The position numbers and the translations under genes were made by a program. This document shows, piece after piece, positions 47,878-57,033 of a stretch of DNA of 64,000 nt. Position 1 is the first letter of the stretch, and each line of letters begins with the position of its first letter. The stretch comes from Cognatundibacterium curvum. GTDB lineage: Bacteria > Pseudomonadota > Gammaproteobacteria > Burkholderiales > Burkholderiaceae_D. The notes under the pieces were generated by a model that worked only from the letters and a program-made list of their open reading frames with translations, had not been told where the DNA came from and did not search any database. The stretch covers positions 157,207 through 221,206 of the forward strand of contig NZ_JACOGD010000006.1 in the NCBI RefSeq assembly GCF_014284235.1. Reading direction: 5' to 3'.

Positions 47878-48660
47878 TTAGCGCATGTATTTGATTCTGA
47901 GTCTTTCCATCAGGCCAGATTGTTGCACTTTTTCAAATGACTGTCTGATTCTTTGCACTAATACCGGATCAGAGTCCTTTTGCATGGCGAGGTAATACTG
48001 GTGCTTATTGTCCAGTAACAGCACACTCTCCAGTTCATCCGGATGTCGGCCTAAGCTTTTCATCAGATAGGCTGCGCTCCAGTCCTGAGAGACGATCAGA
48101 TCGACCCGGCCGAGCAACAGCTTTTTCATATTTGAGTCGACTGTTGGGGCGTAATCGATATGCTTGTCCTCAATCGCATAATTCTTGATCAGCTCTTTGC
48201 TGGATGCCATTTCTCTGACCAGGCCTAACTTATAGGTCCGCATATCGTCAGGATTCCGGATCTGAATGTCTTTGCGACTTTTTAATTTATACAAATGTAT
48301 TTGTCGCGGACTGACCGGACCTATCCATACAAACTCTTGTTCTCTCTCTTTTGTACGGGTCATGGAAAATATCAGCGTATTTGCCTGGGTCTGAGCAAGT
48401 TGATAGGCGCGGGCCCAGGGCAAAACCTGTATCGGGGCTTGCAGATTGGCGTTACGCAGAATTGCATTGACGATTTCCGTGCTGTAACCCGTGACAACTC
48501 CATGCTCTTCATAACTTAGCGGGGGCAGATGCTCGGTGACGATAGTCAATTCAGCAGTTTGTGCATGACAAGACACGCCAAGCAGCGCAATAAGCAAGAA
48601 ACGAGATATCAGCGATGTAGTGAAAAAAATACCCATGGGCTGATTGTAAATGCTGGACAT
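47878..48660 (-). CDS. Periplasmic amino-acid-type binding protein (SBP_bac_3-like)
   Basis: The 260-residue protein has a signal peptide (SRFLLIALLGVSCHA) and the binding-protein fold: LTIVTEHLPPLSYEEHGVVTGYSTEIV, QVLPWARAYQLAQTQANTLIFSMTRTKEREQEFVWIGPV, and RVDLIVSQDWSAA. Two in-frame ATGs are possible (48660 and 48636); neither has a clear ribosome site. It precedes the other binding-protein gene and is probably cotranscribed with it. Its core resembles the GCACAG-repeat protein (LLPWSRAYQMGQ). Confidence 0.82.
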   Translation of the reverse strand: MSSIYNQPMGIFFTTSLISRFLLIALLGVSCHAQTAELTIVTEHLPPLSYEEHGVVTGYSTEIVNAILRNANLQAPIQVLPWARAYQLAQTQANTLIFSMTRTKEREQEFVWIGPVSPRQIHLYKLKSRKDIQIRNPDDMRTYKLGLVREMASSKELIKNYAIEDKHIDYAPTVDSNMKKLLLGRVDLIVSQDWSAAYLMKSLGRHPDELESVLLLDNKHQYYLAMQKDSDPVLVQRIRQSFEKVQQSGLMERLRIKYMR

Positions 48661-48764
48661 GAAACTGGCGTGACAGCTTTACAAACAATTGCAAGGTATT
48701 ACAACACTGCCCGTGCAATTCAGAGCGGACGCATTGATTAGGGACTGCCAGGCGGGAGGAATGA

Positions 48765-48841
48765 TGGCGCGCCAGACACGAATCGAACGTGCGACCCCAG
48801 CCTTCGGAGGGCTGTACTCTATCCAACTGAGCTACTGGCGC
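48765..48841 (-). tRNA. tRNA-Arg (anticodon CCG)
   Basis: The minus strand folds into a complete cloverleaf. The acceptor stem is GCGCCAG/CTGGCGC. The D arm contains AGTTGGATA. The anticodon stem CAGCC/GGCTG encloses CTCCGAA, giving anticodon CCG. The T arm GCACG/CGTGT encloses the TTCGATT loop. It ends with discriminator G and encoded CCA. It reads CGG codons. It lies just upstream of the binding-protein pair and is transcribed in the same direction. Confidence 0.95.
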
Positions 48842-49067
48842 GGGGATAATTTACTGCAAGCGCGGTATTTTACCCTAATTTACCCACAGTCCAAGGACCG
48901 CAAGGAATAAATTGTCGATTAGCACATAAAATTGACACGTTTCTTGTTTCTGCTCAGATGGTGTGCGTTCCCAACCCTAATCTTTGGCTCTATAATCGTT
49001 CGCTTTCAGGCTGCCGGTCTGGTCTTGCTGGCAAGCTTCCCTACACCCATTTTGCAACGAGGAAATC

Positions 49068-49610
49068 ATGAGCGACGCGCACGACGAACACGAATCAGCG
49101 ATTAAAACACCTAAACAACTGATCCTTGCTGTGCTGGCCGGATTCCTGGTGCCGATTATTGTGATTGTCCTGTTGGTAAAATTTGTATCGAGTGACAAAC
49201 AAACCGGCGCAGGCTCGAATGCACAAAGTCCGGAAGCTATTGCTACCCGGATTCATCCAGTGGCTGATGAAGGCTACACCTTTAAAGATGTGAGTGGTCC
49301 TAAGCAATTGCAATCTGGCGAAGCCGTCTACAAAATGGTGTGTGCTGCCTGCCACGATAGCGGCGCGGCAGGTGCTCCAAAATTTGGCGATGCCGGCGCA
49401 TGGGGCCCGCGTATTGCACAAGGATATGACAAGGTCATAGAGCACGCTATAGGCGGTCTGCGCGCCATGCCGGCAAAAGGCGGTAATCCCGACCTCGATG
49501 ATGTTGAAGTCGCACGCGCTGTTGTGCATCTTGCCAATGCGGGTGGTGCCAAGTTTAAAGAGCCAGAAGTCAAAGCTGCTGCCGCATCGGCTGAGGCGAG
49601 TGCTAAATGA
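49068..49610 (+). CDS. Membrane-anchored c-type cytochrome (cytochrome c5-like)
   Basis: The 180-residue protein has one N-terminal membrane anchor (about 19-40, LILAVLAGFLVPIIVIVLLV). Its periplasmic haem domain carries CAACH near residue 97 and the likely axial Met in RAMPAKGG. The pattern YKMVCAACHDSGAAGAPKFGD is typical of cytochrome c5-type electron carriers in Burkholderiales. It probably passes electrons in the respiratory chain. GAGGA gives a strong ribosome site, and a terminator follows at once, so it is a single-gene unit. The tail is Ala/Lys rich. Confidence 0.93.
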   Translation: MSDAHDEHESAIKTPKQLILAVLAGFLVPIIVIVLLVKFVSSDKQTGAGSNAQSPEAIATRIHPVADEGYTFKDVSGPKQLQSGEAVYKMVCAACHDSGAAGAPKFGDAGAWGPRIAQGYDKVIEHAIGGLRAMPAKGGNPDLDDVEVARAVVHLANAGGAKFKEPEVKAAAASAEASAK

Positions 49611-49636
49611 GCGATTAATTGCTGATTCAGCGAAAC

Positions 49637-49667
49637 AAAAAACCTCCGCTTGCGGAGGTTTTTTTTT
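49637..49667 (+). terminator. Rho-independent terminator after the cytochrome gene
   Basis: AACCTCCGC and GCGGAGGTT pair closely around TT, with a T9 run after the stem. It ends the cytochrome c5-like transcript. Confidence 0.92.
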
Positions 49668-50428
49668 GCGACCGCTTGTAACTGTCGCATGTAATCTGTG
49701 TTCAATACCTGGAAATAGCGCGAGCTACTAAGATCTTCTCCCTAGTCGAAATCAAGTGCGGAAATGAGACAAAATTTTGTCAACACGCCAAATTTTCTTT
49801 AAGCCAATAAAAATTTTTTCTTGCCCAGAAAAAGTGAGATTTTTGACATTGAGGTGCGAAGTCTGCACGGAATTGGTGAAAACAAAAAACCTATGTAGAA
49901 ATAAGTCCCTTGATTTTTAGTGACTATCCGAAGTTAGGGAAAACATTATTTTGAATTTTCTGGTTTTTTATAGAATTAAGTACAGTTTTCTCAAAAAACA
50001 TAGCTTTGGGGAAATTAAATATTGCGACGCACAAAAAAAGCTCATACTTTTTTGCTATGAACATATGCTGTTCTTTTCAATGTTGTTTTTAAGGGAAAGC
50101 TGTCCAAGGAGCAATTGACACTCACTCAGACAAAATGGTTCTATGGCACATAATATTTTTTGGCAAATTAATTTACATCGATGAGTTTTCTACGAAAACC
50201 TGATTTGCATGTGAATACAAAAATCAAACCCCCAGGGTGAAAAACAGATTTGTCAGAAGTATTGTGAGGTGTTGAACAGCTGCATGCCTCTGTATGACCA
50301 CGAACCGTAGCAATGACTACAAAAATTAATCGGGGCATGCAGAACACGCAACTAAACAAGCTGCATAGAACCAGTTTCAAAATTGTTTCGATGTTGCATT
50401 TTGTTGAATTGGATACTTAGGAACTCAT
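49668..50428. other. Long AT-rich leader region of the first TonB receptor gene
   Basis: This 761-bp stretch holds no gene I can support and is clearly richer in A+T than the flanks, with many A and T runs. A possible promoter is TTGACA (50115-50120) with TTCTAT (50139-50144), 18 bp apart, which would leave a leader of about 280 nt. A ribosome site TAGGA precedes the receptor ATG. A small leader RNA or regulatory RNA is possible. I see no recognisable riboswitch. Confidence 0.5.
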
Positions 50429-53400
50429 ATGTCAAAGAAAAATCTTGTGTTGAAAAAAACACTGGTAGCGCGCGCTCTGACACTGGCTTTTGGTGTTGGT
50501 GTCGTCTCATTCGCCTATACGCCAGACGTTATGGCGCAGTCGAATGCAACAGCAACAATCTACGGTGTGGTCAAGGCTGGATCCGCTACCTCAGTAGTTT
50601 TGCGTAATCTGGAGACTGGTTTAACCCGTACAGCGAATGTTGATGCAACTGGACGTTTTCAGGCAACCGCATTGCCAGCAGGTAAATACAGTGCTGATCT
50701 GATGAATGGGACTGCAAAAGTCCGTAGCGTTCAGCTTGACGCATTGGCAGGACAGGGTACAGAAGCGGTTTTCGCTGAAGTTCAGTCCGTCGAAGTGTCT
50801 GCACGCCGTACCCGTATTGATGTATCGAGCTCTACGAATGGCGCAACATTTACAGCGAAAGAACTGGCTAAGCTGCCAGTCGCGACAAATGTTGATGCGA
50901 TTATTCAATTGGCTCCAAACACAACACGTGCGGATTCCCGTTATGCGGGTGGCGCCAGCTTTGGTGGTGGTGGTGCGTCTGAGAACGCCTACTACGTCAA
51001 TGGCTTCCCAGTAACGAATCCTTTGACCCAGTTAGGCGCTTCTGAGCTGCCATTTGGTGCAATTGGTCAGGCACAAGTATTGACCGGTGGTTTTGGTGCA
51101 GAGTTTGGCCGTTCAATTGGCGGTGTCGTCAATATTACGACTAAAAGTGGTACCAATAACTGGGAAGCAGGCGTAAGTACAAGTATTACTCCTAACGCAC
51201 TCCGTTCTAAGCCCTTAGATATTTATTACGAAAAGACAGGTGCAGCGGTCAATAGCGGTACTGATGGAATCTTGTATATTCGTCGTGAAGATAATACTTC
51301 CACAGAGAAAACCCTTGGTGCTTATGTTGGTGGTCCTATCATCCAAGACAAATTGTTTATGTTTGTTGCCGCTGAGCAAATAAAAACAGACCGTGGATTA
51401 GTCACCCGTACAACTGCTGCAGATCCTGCTGCGACTGGTAAATGGGGCTGGGGTGACATGGCAGACACGACACAGCGCTATCTGGCTAAATTTGACTGGA
51501 ATCTGACAGATGATCACCGCTTAGAGCTGACTTTGCTCGGTGATGAGTCTAAGAGCGATCAGAAACTCTATGGCTATGACTATAAAACCCGTGCAATTGG
51601 CAGCACACTGAATTCTTCTGAACATTATACAAACGTACCAAATGTGACACCTGGCGGCGCAAATGTTCAGATATTCAAATATACCGGCAATATCACCAAT
51701 GATCTGACTGTGACTGCAATGTACGGTCAGAGCAAGGCGAAACATGCAAACACCTTTGATGGCTATGATGTTTACGATCTGAAAAATACCGTTCCTCAGA
51801 TTCAATATGCCAGCCCTTCTGCCAGCCCATGTAATCTTGGACTGGCGTGTACGAATAATCAGGCGCTCGATGGGACTATTCTGGCAAAAGGTGCTGAGGA
51901 TACAGTCAAATCATTCCGTTTCGACGTTGAGTACAAACTGGGACAACACACCTTGCGTGCTGGTTTGGACGATAACAAATTATCTTCAACCAATGCGGGT
52001 GATATCACGGCTGGTGGTACCTTGTGGCGTTACTTTAAAACAAGTACACCAAATACACCAATCAGTTTGCCAGGTAAGAAAGTTGCAGTTGCGTCCGGTG
52101 GTGGCTTCGGTGTCAACGGCTACTATGTACGCCAGCAAATTTTCAACACAGCGACAAATGCGTATTCCGATCAGTCTGCACAGTATATTGAAGATCGCTA
52201 TCAAATTACTAAGGATTTGTTGATTACCGCTGGTTTGCGTAATGAGCAATTCAATAATAAAAATGGTGATAATCAAACCTTCCTTGAAATGAAGAATCAG
52301 ATTGCTCCGCGCCTTGCTGCTGCGTGGGATGTCAACGGTGATGCTTCTATGAAGGTATTTGGTAGCTTAGGACGTTATCATTTGCAAATCCCAACACATC
52401 TGGCAGTTCGTGGGGCCAGCCGTTCTACATATACTCGCCAGGCATTTACATACACAGGCGTTGATAAAAACGGTGCACCAACCGGCTTAACGCCATTGAC
52501 AGATGCATTCTCATCCAACAATGAATATGGCCAGGCAAAAGACGTTAATGTGGTATCCGCATTAAATATGAAGCCTACTTATCAGGATGAAATTACTCTG
52601 GGTTTTGAGCGTGCTTATTCCCCAAGCTTGAATTTCGGTGCGAAGGCAACTTACCGTATACTGCGCGCTACGATTGATGACTTGTGCGATCAACGACCAT
52701 TCGATGCCTGGGCGACACGTAACAAAGTCAACACAGATAACTGGGGTGGATTTGGTTGTGCGTCCTTTAATCCTGGTGAAGACAATGACTTTATGGTTGA
52801 TTTCTCCGGAACAGGCAAAAACTATACTAAAGTTCACTTAAGAGCTGATGAATTAGGTTTTGAAAAGGCTGCCCGCACCTATACAGCACTGGACTTGTTT
52901 GTTGAACACCCATACCGCAACGGTTGGTACGGTAAGGTTGCATATACATGGTCTCGTAGTAAGGGTAATACCGAAGGTCAGACCAAATCTGATAATGCGC
53001 AGACAGATGTGGCCGCAACGTCTACCTGGGATACACCTGAGCTGATGCAATACGCGAACGGATTGTTACCGAATGATCGTACCCACTCTTTGAAGGCATA
53101 TGGTTTCTATGATCTGACGCCTGAGTGGACCGTTGGTGCAAACTTCCTTGCAGCATCTGGCCGTCCGAAAAACTGCTTTGGTAATCATCCTACAATTGAT
53201 CCAAACTATGACTATGGTTCCGTCTATTTCTACTGCAATGGTAAACCAGCACCGCGTGGTACAAACGGTAACTTGCCATGGGATATACGCCTGGATATGA
53301 ACCTGGCTTACAAACCACAGCAGATCAAAGGTTTGGCGTTTAAGGTCGATGTTTTCAACTTCCTCAATAAACAAACCATACAAACCATTGAAGAAACTTA

Positions 53401-53500
53401 TAATTCTGGCAATGATGTCAACCCTACTTATGGCCGTGTAATTAGTTACACTGCACCACGTAGCGTTAAACTGTCAGTTGAGTACAACCACAAGTTTTAA
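50429..53500 (+). CDS. TonB-dependent outer-membrane receptor with carboxypeptidase-regulatory N-domain (Oar-like)
   Basis: The 1023-residue protein has a signal peptide (RALTLAFGVGVVSFAYTPDVMA). A carboxypeptidase-regulatory-like domain follows (about 40-110, with ATGRFQATALPAGKY), then a plug (ENAYYVNGFPVTNP, GFGAEFGRSIGGVVNITTKSG) and a beta-barrel ending in a terminal aromatic residue (SVEYNHKF). The layout is that of Oar-like receptors. Substrate unknown. Codons for Gly and Arg are dominated by GGT and CGT, a mark of strong expression. The leader is long and AT-rich, and a strong terminator follows. Confidence 0.92.
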   Translation: MSKKNLVLKKTLVARALTLAFGVGVVSFAYTPDVMAQSNATATIYGVVKAGSATSVVLRNLETGLTRTANVDATGRFQATALPAGKYSADLMNGTAKVRSVQLDALAGQGTEAVFAEVQSVEVSARRTRIDVSSSTNGATFTAKELAKLPVATNVDAIIQLAPNTTRADSRYAGGASFGGGGASENAYYVNGFPVTNPLTQLGASELPFGAIGQAQVLTGGFGAEFGRSIGGVVNITTKSGTNNWEAGVSTSITPNALRSKPLDIYYEKTGAAVNSGTDGILYIRREDNTSTEKTLGAYVGGPIIQDKLFMFVAAEQIKTDRGLVTRTTAADPAATGKWGWGDMADTTQRYLAKFDWNLTDDHRLELTLLGDESKSDQKLYGYDYKTRAIGSTLNSSEHYTNVPNVTPGGANVQIFKYTGNITNDLTVTAMYGQSKAKHANTFDGYDVYDLKNTVPQIQYASPSASPCNLGLACTNNQALDGTILAKGAEDTVKSFRFDVEYKLGQHTLRAGLDDNKLSSTNAGDITAGGTLWRYFKTSTPNTPISLPGKKVAVASGGGFGVNGYYVRQQIFNTATNAYSDQSAQYIEDRYQITKDLLITAGLRNEQFNNKNGDNQTFLEMKNQIAPRLAAAWDVNGDASMKVFGSLGRYHLQIPTHLAVRGASRSTYTRQAFTYTGVDKNGAPTGLTPLTDAFSSNNEYGQAKDVNVVSALNMKPTYQDEITLGFERAYSPSLNFGAKATYRILRATIDDLCDQRPFDAWATRNKVNTDNWGGFGCASFNPGEDNDFMVDFSGTGKNYTKVHLRADELGFEKAARTYTALDLFVEHPYRNGWYGKVAYTWSRSKGNTEGQTKSDNAQTDVAATSTWDTPELMQYANGLLPNDRTHSLKAYGFYDLTPEWTVGANFLAASGRPKNCFGNHPTIDPNYDYGSVYFYCNGKPAPRGTNGNLPWDIRLDMNLAYKPQQIKGLAFKVDVFNFLNKQTIQTIEETYNSGNDVNPTYGRVISYTAPRSVKLSVEYNHKF

Positions 53501-53555
53501 TTTTTATTAATCTGTAGAAATAGCTACAGGCCAAATAAAAATAATGATGTTTTTG

Positions 53556-53589
53556 AACCCACCATGCTTAGCATGGTGGGTTTTTTTTT
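53556..53589 (+). terminator. Rho-independent terminator after the first TonB receptor
   Basis: AACCCACCATGC and GCATGGTGGGTT form a 12-bp stem around TTA, followed by a run of T. It separates the two receptor genes. Confidence 0.94.
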
Positions 53590-54035
53590 GAAAAAAATAT
53601 TTAAAATTTAGATGAAAATTGATTTGGATGGATAAACTTGTATGCAAGGGACTAATTTAGATAGTATTGAATTCTGGTACTCTTCATTAACAAAATTTGG
53701 CGTATCTAATATTGGTCAAGTATTTATTAAAAATAAATACAATTACACCCCAGATATATAGCTAAAAGTTAAAGATATCCGCTCATTCAGTATGAGCCAG
53801 AGCGTTGTTTTTTTGCGAAAATTCTCCTAATGCAGCATTGACACCCACTAATGCAAGATGTTCTTATTGCGACTCTGATTTACTTCCCATAGCAATATAT
53901 AAATGTTGCCAATAGGAATTTAATTTAGTGTTGTCAGTCCATGGCAATACTCAGAAACATAATAAAAGAACATTTGATCGCCAGTCTTTCTGAGTGGTGA
54001 GCTAAACCTTGTAAGTGTCTTAATGGAGGAATCCC
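53590..54035. other. AT-rich leader of the second TonB receptor gene
   Basis: About 446 bp without a supportable gene, again strongly A+T rich. GGAGGA stands just before the receptor ATG. No clear operator or promoter stands out. The receptor genes therefore appear separately transcribed. Confidence 0.45.
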
Positions 54036-56873
54036 ATGTTAGTTGAGAAAAAAATATCCCGTGCAGTCAGGGTGATATGTGCAAGTGGTCTGGTGATGGG
54101 CGCAGGTCTGATGGCTCAGGCTGCGTACGCTGACGATGCTGTTCAGCGTGTTGAAATCACTGGTTCGTCGATTAAACGTATAGCCAAAGAAGGTGCGTTG
54201 CCGGTGCAAACACTGAGCAATGCTGAAATTCAAAAAACCGGTGCAAAAAACGTGGAAGACCTGGTTCAGGGTCTGCCTGCTATGCAAGGTTTTACCGCAT
54301 CTTCCGAGTCAGTTAACGGTGGCGGTGGCGGTGTACAAAATGCATCTATTCACAGTATTGGTGCAGGTTACACACTCGTTCTGCTGAATGGTCGTCGCAT
54401 CGCTTCTTATGGTTCTGGCAGTGCTGTGAATTTGTCCAGCATCCCAATTACTGCTGTTGAACGCGTTGAAGTTTTGACAGACGGTGCTTCCGCGCTGTAT
54501 GGCTCCGATGCGATCGCCGGCGTGGTTAACTTTATTCTGAAGAAAAATCAGACTGATGCAATCATCGAAGCGACTTTCAATAAGCCACAACAAAATGGTG
54601 GCTCCAGCAGCAACTTCTCGATTTCCAAAGGTTTTGGTAATTTGGAATCGGACCGTTTTAATGTCCTGGTTTCGTATGCGCACGATGAGCAAAAAGAATT
54701 GAACGCCAGTCAGCGTGAATTTGCAAAATCCGGCCTGCAGCAGTTCACCGAAGGCGGCAAGCGTTATTCCCTGTATCAACTGGCTGTGAACACCTCGCCT
54801 GCGTCAGTGACCTTGTCGAAAAAAGATCAGACTACCCTGACTTTCTCACCTAACTATTTGCGTGATGGTAAATGTGCGCCGAATACATCGTATATCGGTA
54901 CTGCGACTGATAAATCCTGCTGGTTTGACTACGCTGCGACGGTGATGTTGTTGCCTGAGTCCAAACGTGACAGTCTGTTTGGTTCCTTAAATTACAAGAT
55001 CAATGATGATACAAGCTTCTTCGCCGAGGCTGTCGCATCACGCTTCTCATTGACTGGCCGCTTCGCTCCACCAGCTCAGGTTATCGGTTTGTCTTTAACT
55101 GACCCGGCCTATTTAAAAAATGTGGCACCTTACCTGGCGACCTTGGGTGTCAATCCGGCAGACGTAGCAAAAGCACAGATGAATTTGCGTCTGGTTGATG
55201 CCGGCGGTCGTGCCAATGAGTATAAAACTGATGCCAAGCATATCGCCATGGGTGTCAATGGCGTGCTTAAAGGCTATGACTACACAGTGTCGTATGTACA
55301 CTCTGAAAACAAGCAGTCAACCGAATATGCTGGCGGTTTTATGAGTCGCAATAAGTACCTGGCGATCAAAAACGCCGGTGGCTTTGATCCGTTTGCACCT
55401 GCTGGTTCTGCCCAGGCGGCACTGGCTCCAGCAATTCTGCATGAAAATCAGGATAAAACGACAGTCAAGCTGGATGTGCTGAGCGTACGTGGTTCCGGTG
55501 AAATTTTTAATGCACCAGGCGGTATGGCACAACTGGGTGTTGGTGCTGATTTGTCCAAACAAAGCTATGCATTTGATCCAAGTGCGATTGCTCAAGGACC
55601 TAATCCACAGCAACCTAACTTCACAGATACACCATTCGGCAGTGCACCAGGTGCCTTGCCAGTAGATGCATCCCGTAAGAACTGGGGTACTTTCGCAGAG
55701 TTGCTGGTTCCGGTTTTTAAAAATCTGGATGTCACTGCAGCGGTTCGTTATGACAGCTATGATGCAGTAAAAAATGGCAAAGTATTTGACCTGAACAGCA
55801 AATTAATCGGTGCTGAAACTCAAGGTAATGAAAATGCCAAGGCAACCTACAAACTCTCCGCTGTTCTTCGTCCAACTGACAAAATACTGTTGCGTGGTTC
55901 CTATGGCACTGGTTTCAAAGTTGCTGATATGGAGCAAATCACTAAGCCAGTGTCAGACTTTGGTGTGACTTCCGGTAAATACAACTGCCCGGTAAAAGCA
56001 CCTGATCCACGTGCTGCTGACTGTAAAGGTAACACCCAGTATGACTTGCTGGCTGGTGGTAACGCTTTGAAAGGCGACAATGGTCTGAAGCCGGAAGAGT
56101 CTAAACAATGGACACTGGGTTTCCGTCTGGAGCCAACTGCTTCCTTGTCCGTTGGTTTGGATCTGTGGAATGTACAGATCAAAAACCAGATTGATAAACT
56201 GCCAGAAACATACCCGTTTGCGAATCCTGCTAAGTACAACAACTTGTTCTCTACTGTATTTGACGCGGGTCAGGGCCAAAATAAACTGGCCACTTTGCTG
56301 CCTTACTACAATCTGGCTGATGCGAATTATCGCGGTATCGACTGGGATAACTCCTTCAAGACAGCAACACCACTGGGCGCTCTGACCATTAACTGGACAG
56401 GTACTTATATGCTGAATGCTGACTTCCAGGTGCCAGGCACCGAAGTAGAGAATTCAGTTGGTCGTTTTGACTCCAGAAACAATGTGGTATTCCGCGTGAT
56501 TACCCGTGTTGCTGCAAGTCTGAAACAGTCTGATATGTTCACCCACACAGTTGCGATGAACTATCGTTCTGGCTACCACGATCAAGTAGTGACTACTGAC
56601 GACGGTACAGTGAAAGCTGTGAATGCAGATGGTACACTCGGTGACTATGTTGATATGAAACGTGACGTCAGCTCGTACATGACGTTTGACTGGCAAACAC
56701 GTGCTCAGGTTAACAAGGCACTGGCAGTAACTGTCGGTATCAAAAACCTGTTTAACGTAGATCCGCCATTCTCAGTACGTACTGCTGGTGGTGGTAACCA
56801 GATAGGCTTTGATGGACGTTATGCCAGCCCATTGGGTCGTCAGATCTATGTAACTGGTAATTACCGCTTCTGA
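54036..56873 (+). CDS. TonB-dependent outer-membrane receptor
   Basis: The 945-residue protein has a signal peptide (RVICASGLVMGAGLMAQAAYA) and a TonB-box-like segment (VQRVEITGSSIKR). The plug follows (QTLSNAEIQKTGAKNVEDLVQGLPAMQG, VLLNGRRIASYGSGSAVNLSSIP, EVLTDGASALYGSDAIAGVVNFILKK), then a barrel ending in VTGNYRF. It imports a ligand through the outer membrane using proton-motive force via TonB. The SSIKR and DGASALYGSDA patterns are typical of the large-substrate group found in Burkholderiales and Xanthomonas. GGT and CGT codons again predominate. Confidence 0.94.
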   Translation: MLVEKKISRAVRVICASGLVMGAGLMAQAAYADDAVQRVEITGSSIKRIAKEGALPVQTLSNAEIQKTGAKNVEDLVQGLPAMQGFTASSESVNGGGGGVQNASIHSIGAGYTLVLLNGRRIASYGSGSAVNLSSIPITAVERVEVLTDGASALYGSDAIAGVVNFILKKNQTDAIIEATFNKPQQNGGSSSNFSISKGFGNLESDRFNVLVSYAHDEQKELNASQREFAKSGLQQFTEGGKRYSLYQLAVNTSPASVTLSKKDQTTLTFSPNYLRDGKCAPNTSYIGTATDKSCWFDYAATVMLLPESKRDSLFGSLNYKINDDTSFFAEAVASRFSLTGRFAPPAQVIGLSLTDPAYLKNVAPYLATLGVNPADVAKAQMNLRLVDAGGRANEYKTDAKHIAMGVNGVLKGYDYTVSYVHSENKQSTEYAGGFMSRNKYLAIKNAGGFDPFAPAGSAQAALAPAILHENQDKTTVKLDVLSVRGSGEIFNAPGGMAQLGVGADLSKQSYAFDPSAIAQGPNPQQPNFTDTPFGSAPGALPVDASRKNWGTFAELLVPVFKNLDVTAAVRYDSYDAVKNGKVFDLNSKLIGAETQGNENAKATYKLSAVLRPTDKILLRGSYGTGFKVADMEQITKPVSDFGVTSGKYNCPVKAPDPRAADCKGNTQYDLLAGGNALKGDNGLKPEESKQWTLGFRLEPTASLSVGLDLWNVQIKNQIDKLPETYPFANPAKYNNLFSTVFDAGQGQNKLATLLPYYNLADANYRGIDWDNSFKTATPLGALTINWTGTYMLNADFQVPGTEVENSVGRFDSRNNVVFRVITRVAASLKQSDMFTHTVAMNYRSGYHDQVVTTDDGTVKAVNADGTLGDYVDMKRDVSSYMTFDWQTRAQVNKALAVTVGIKNLFNVDPPFSVRTAGGGNQIGFDGRYASPLGRQIYVTGNYRF

Positions 56874-56878
56874 TGCGT

Positions 56879-56958
56879 CGGCACTGTCGTTTGACAGTGC
56901 CGGGATAAACGTATCGGTGGCAGCAATATTGGGGTGGGAAATTCTTACCCCAATATTG
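56879..56958. repeat. Two successive perfect hairpins
   Basis: CGGCACTGTC/GACAGTGCCG (56879-56902, GTTT loop), then CAATATTGGGGT/ACCCCAATATTG (56924-56958). Neither is followed by a T-run. With the adjacent terminator they form a three-hairpin block at the end of the second receptor transcript and opposite the guaD transcript, and may protect RNA ends. Confidence 0.75.
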
Positions 56959-56965
56959 TGTAAAC

Positions 56966-57002
56966 AAAGAAAAACCCCGGCTATTAACCGGGGTTTTTCT
57001 TT
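56966..57002. terminator. Bidirectional terminator between TonB receptor and guaD
   Basis: AAAGAAAAACCCCGG and CCGGGGTTTTTCTTT form a perfect 15-bp inverted repeat around CTATTAA. T-runs on both strands mean it can stop the receptor transcript and the convergent purine operon. Confidence 0.93.
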
Positions 57003-57033
57003 GGCAAACTGGAATGAAAACGGCACCGACAAG

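Noticed and set aside
50168..50380. 70-codon leftward frame in the AT-rich leader, apparently with a signal peptide
   Set aside because: TTG start, no ribosome site, and a composition expected by chance in AT-rich DNA.
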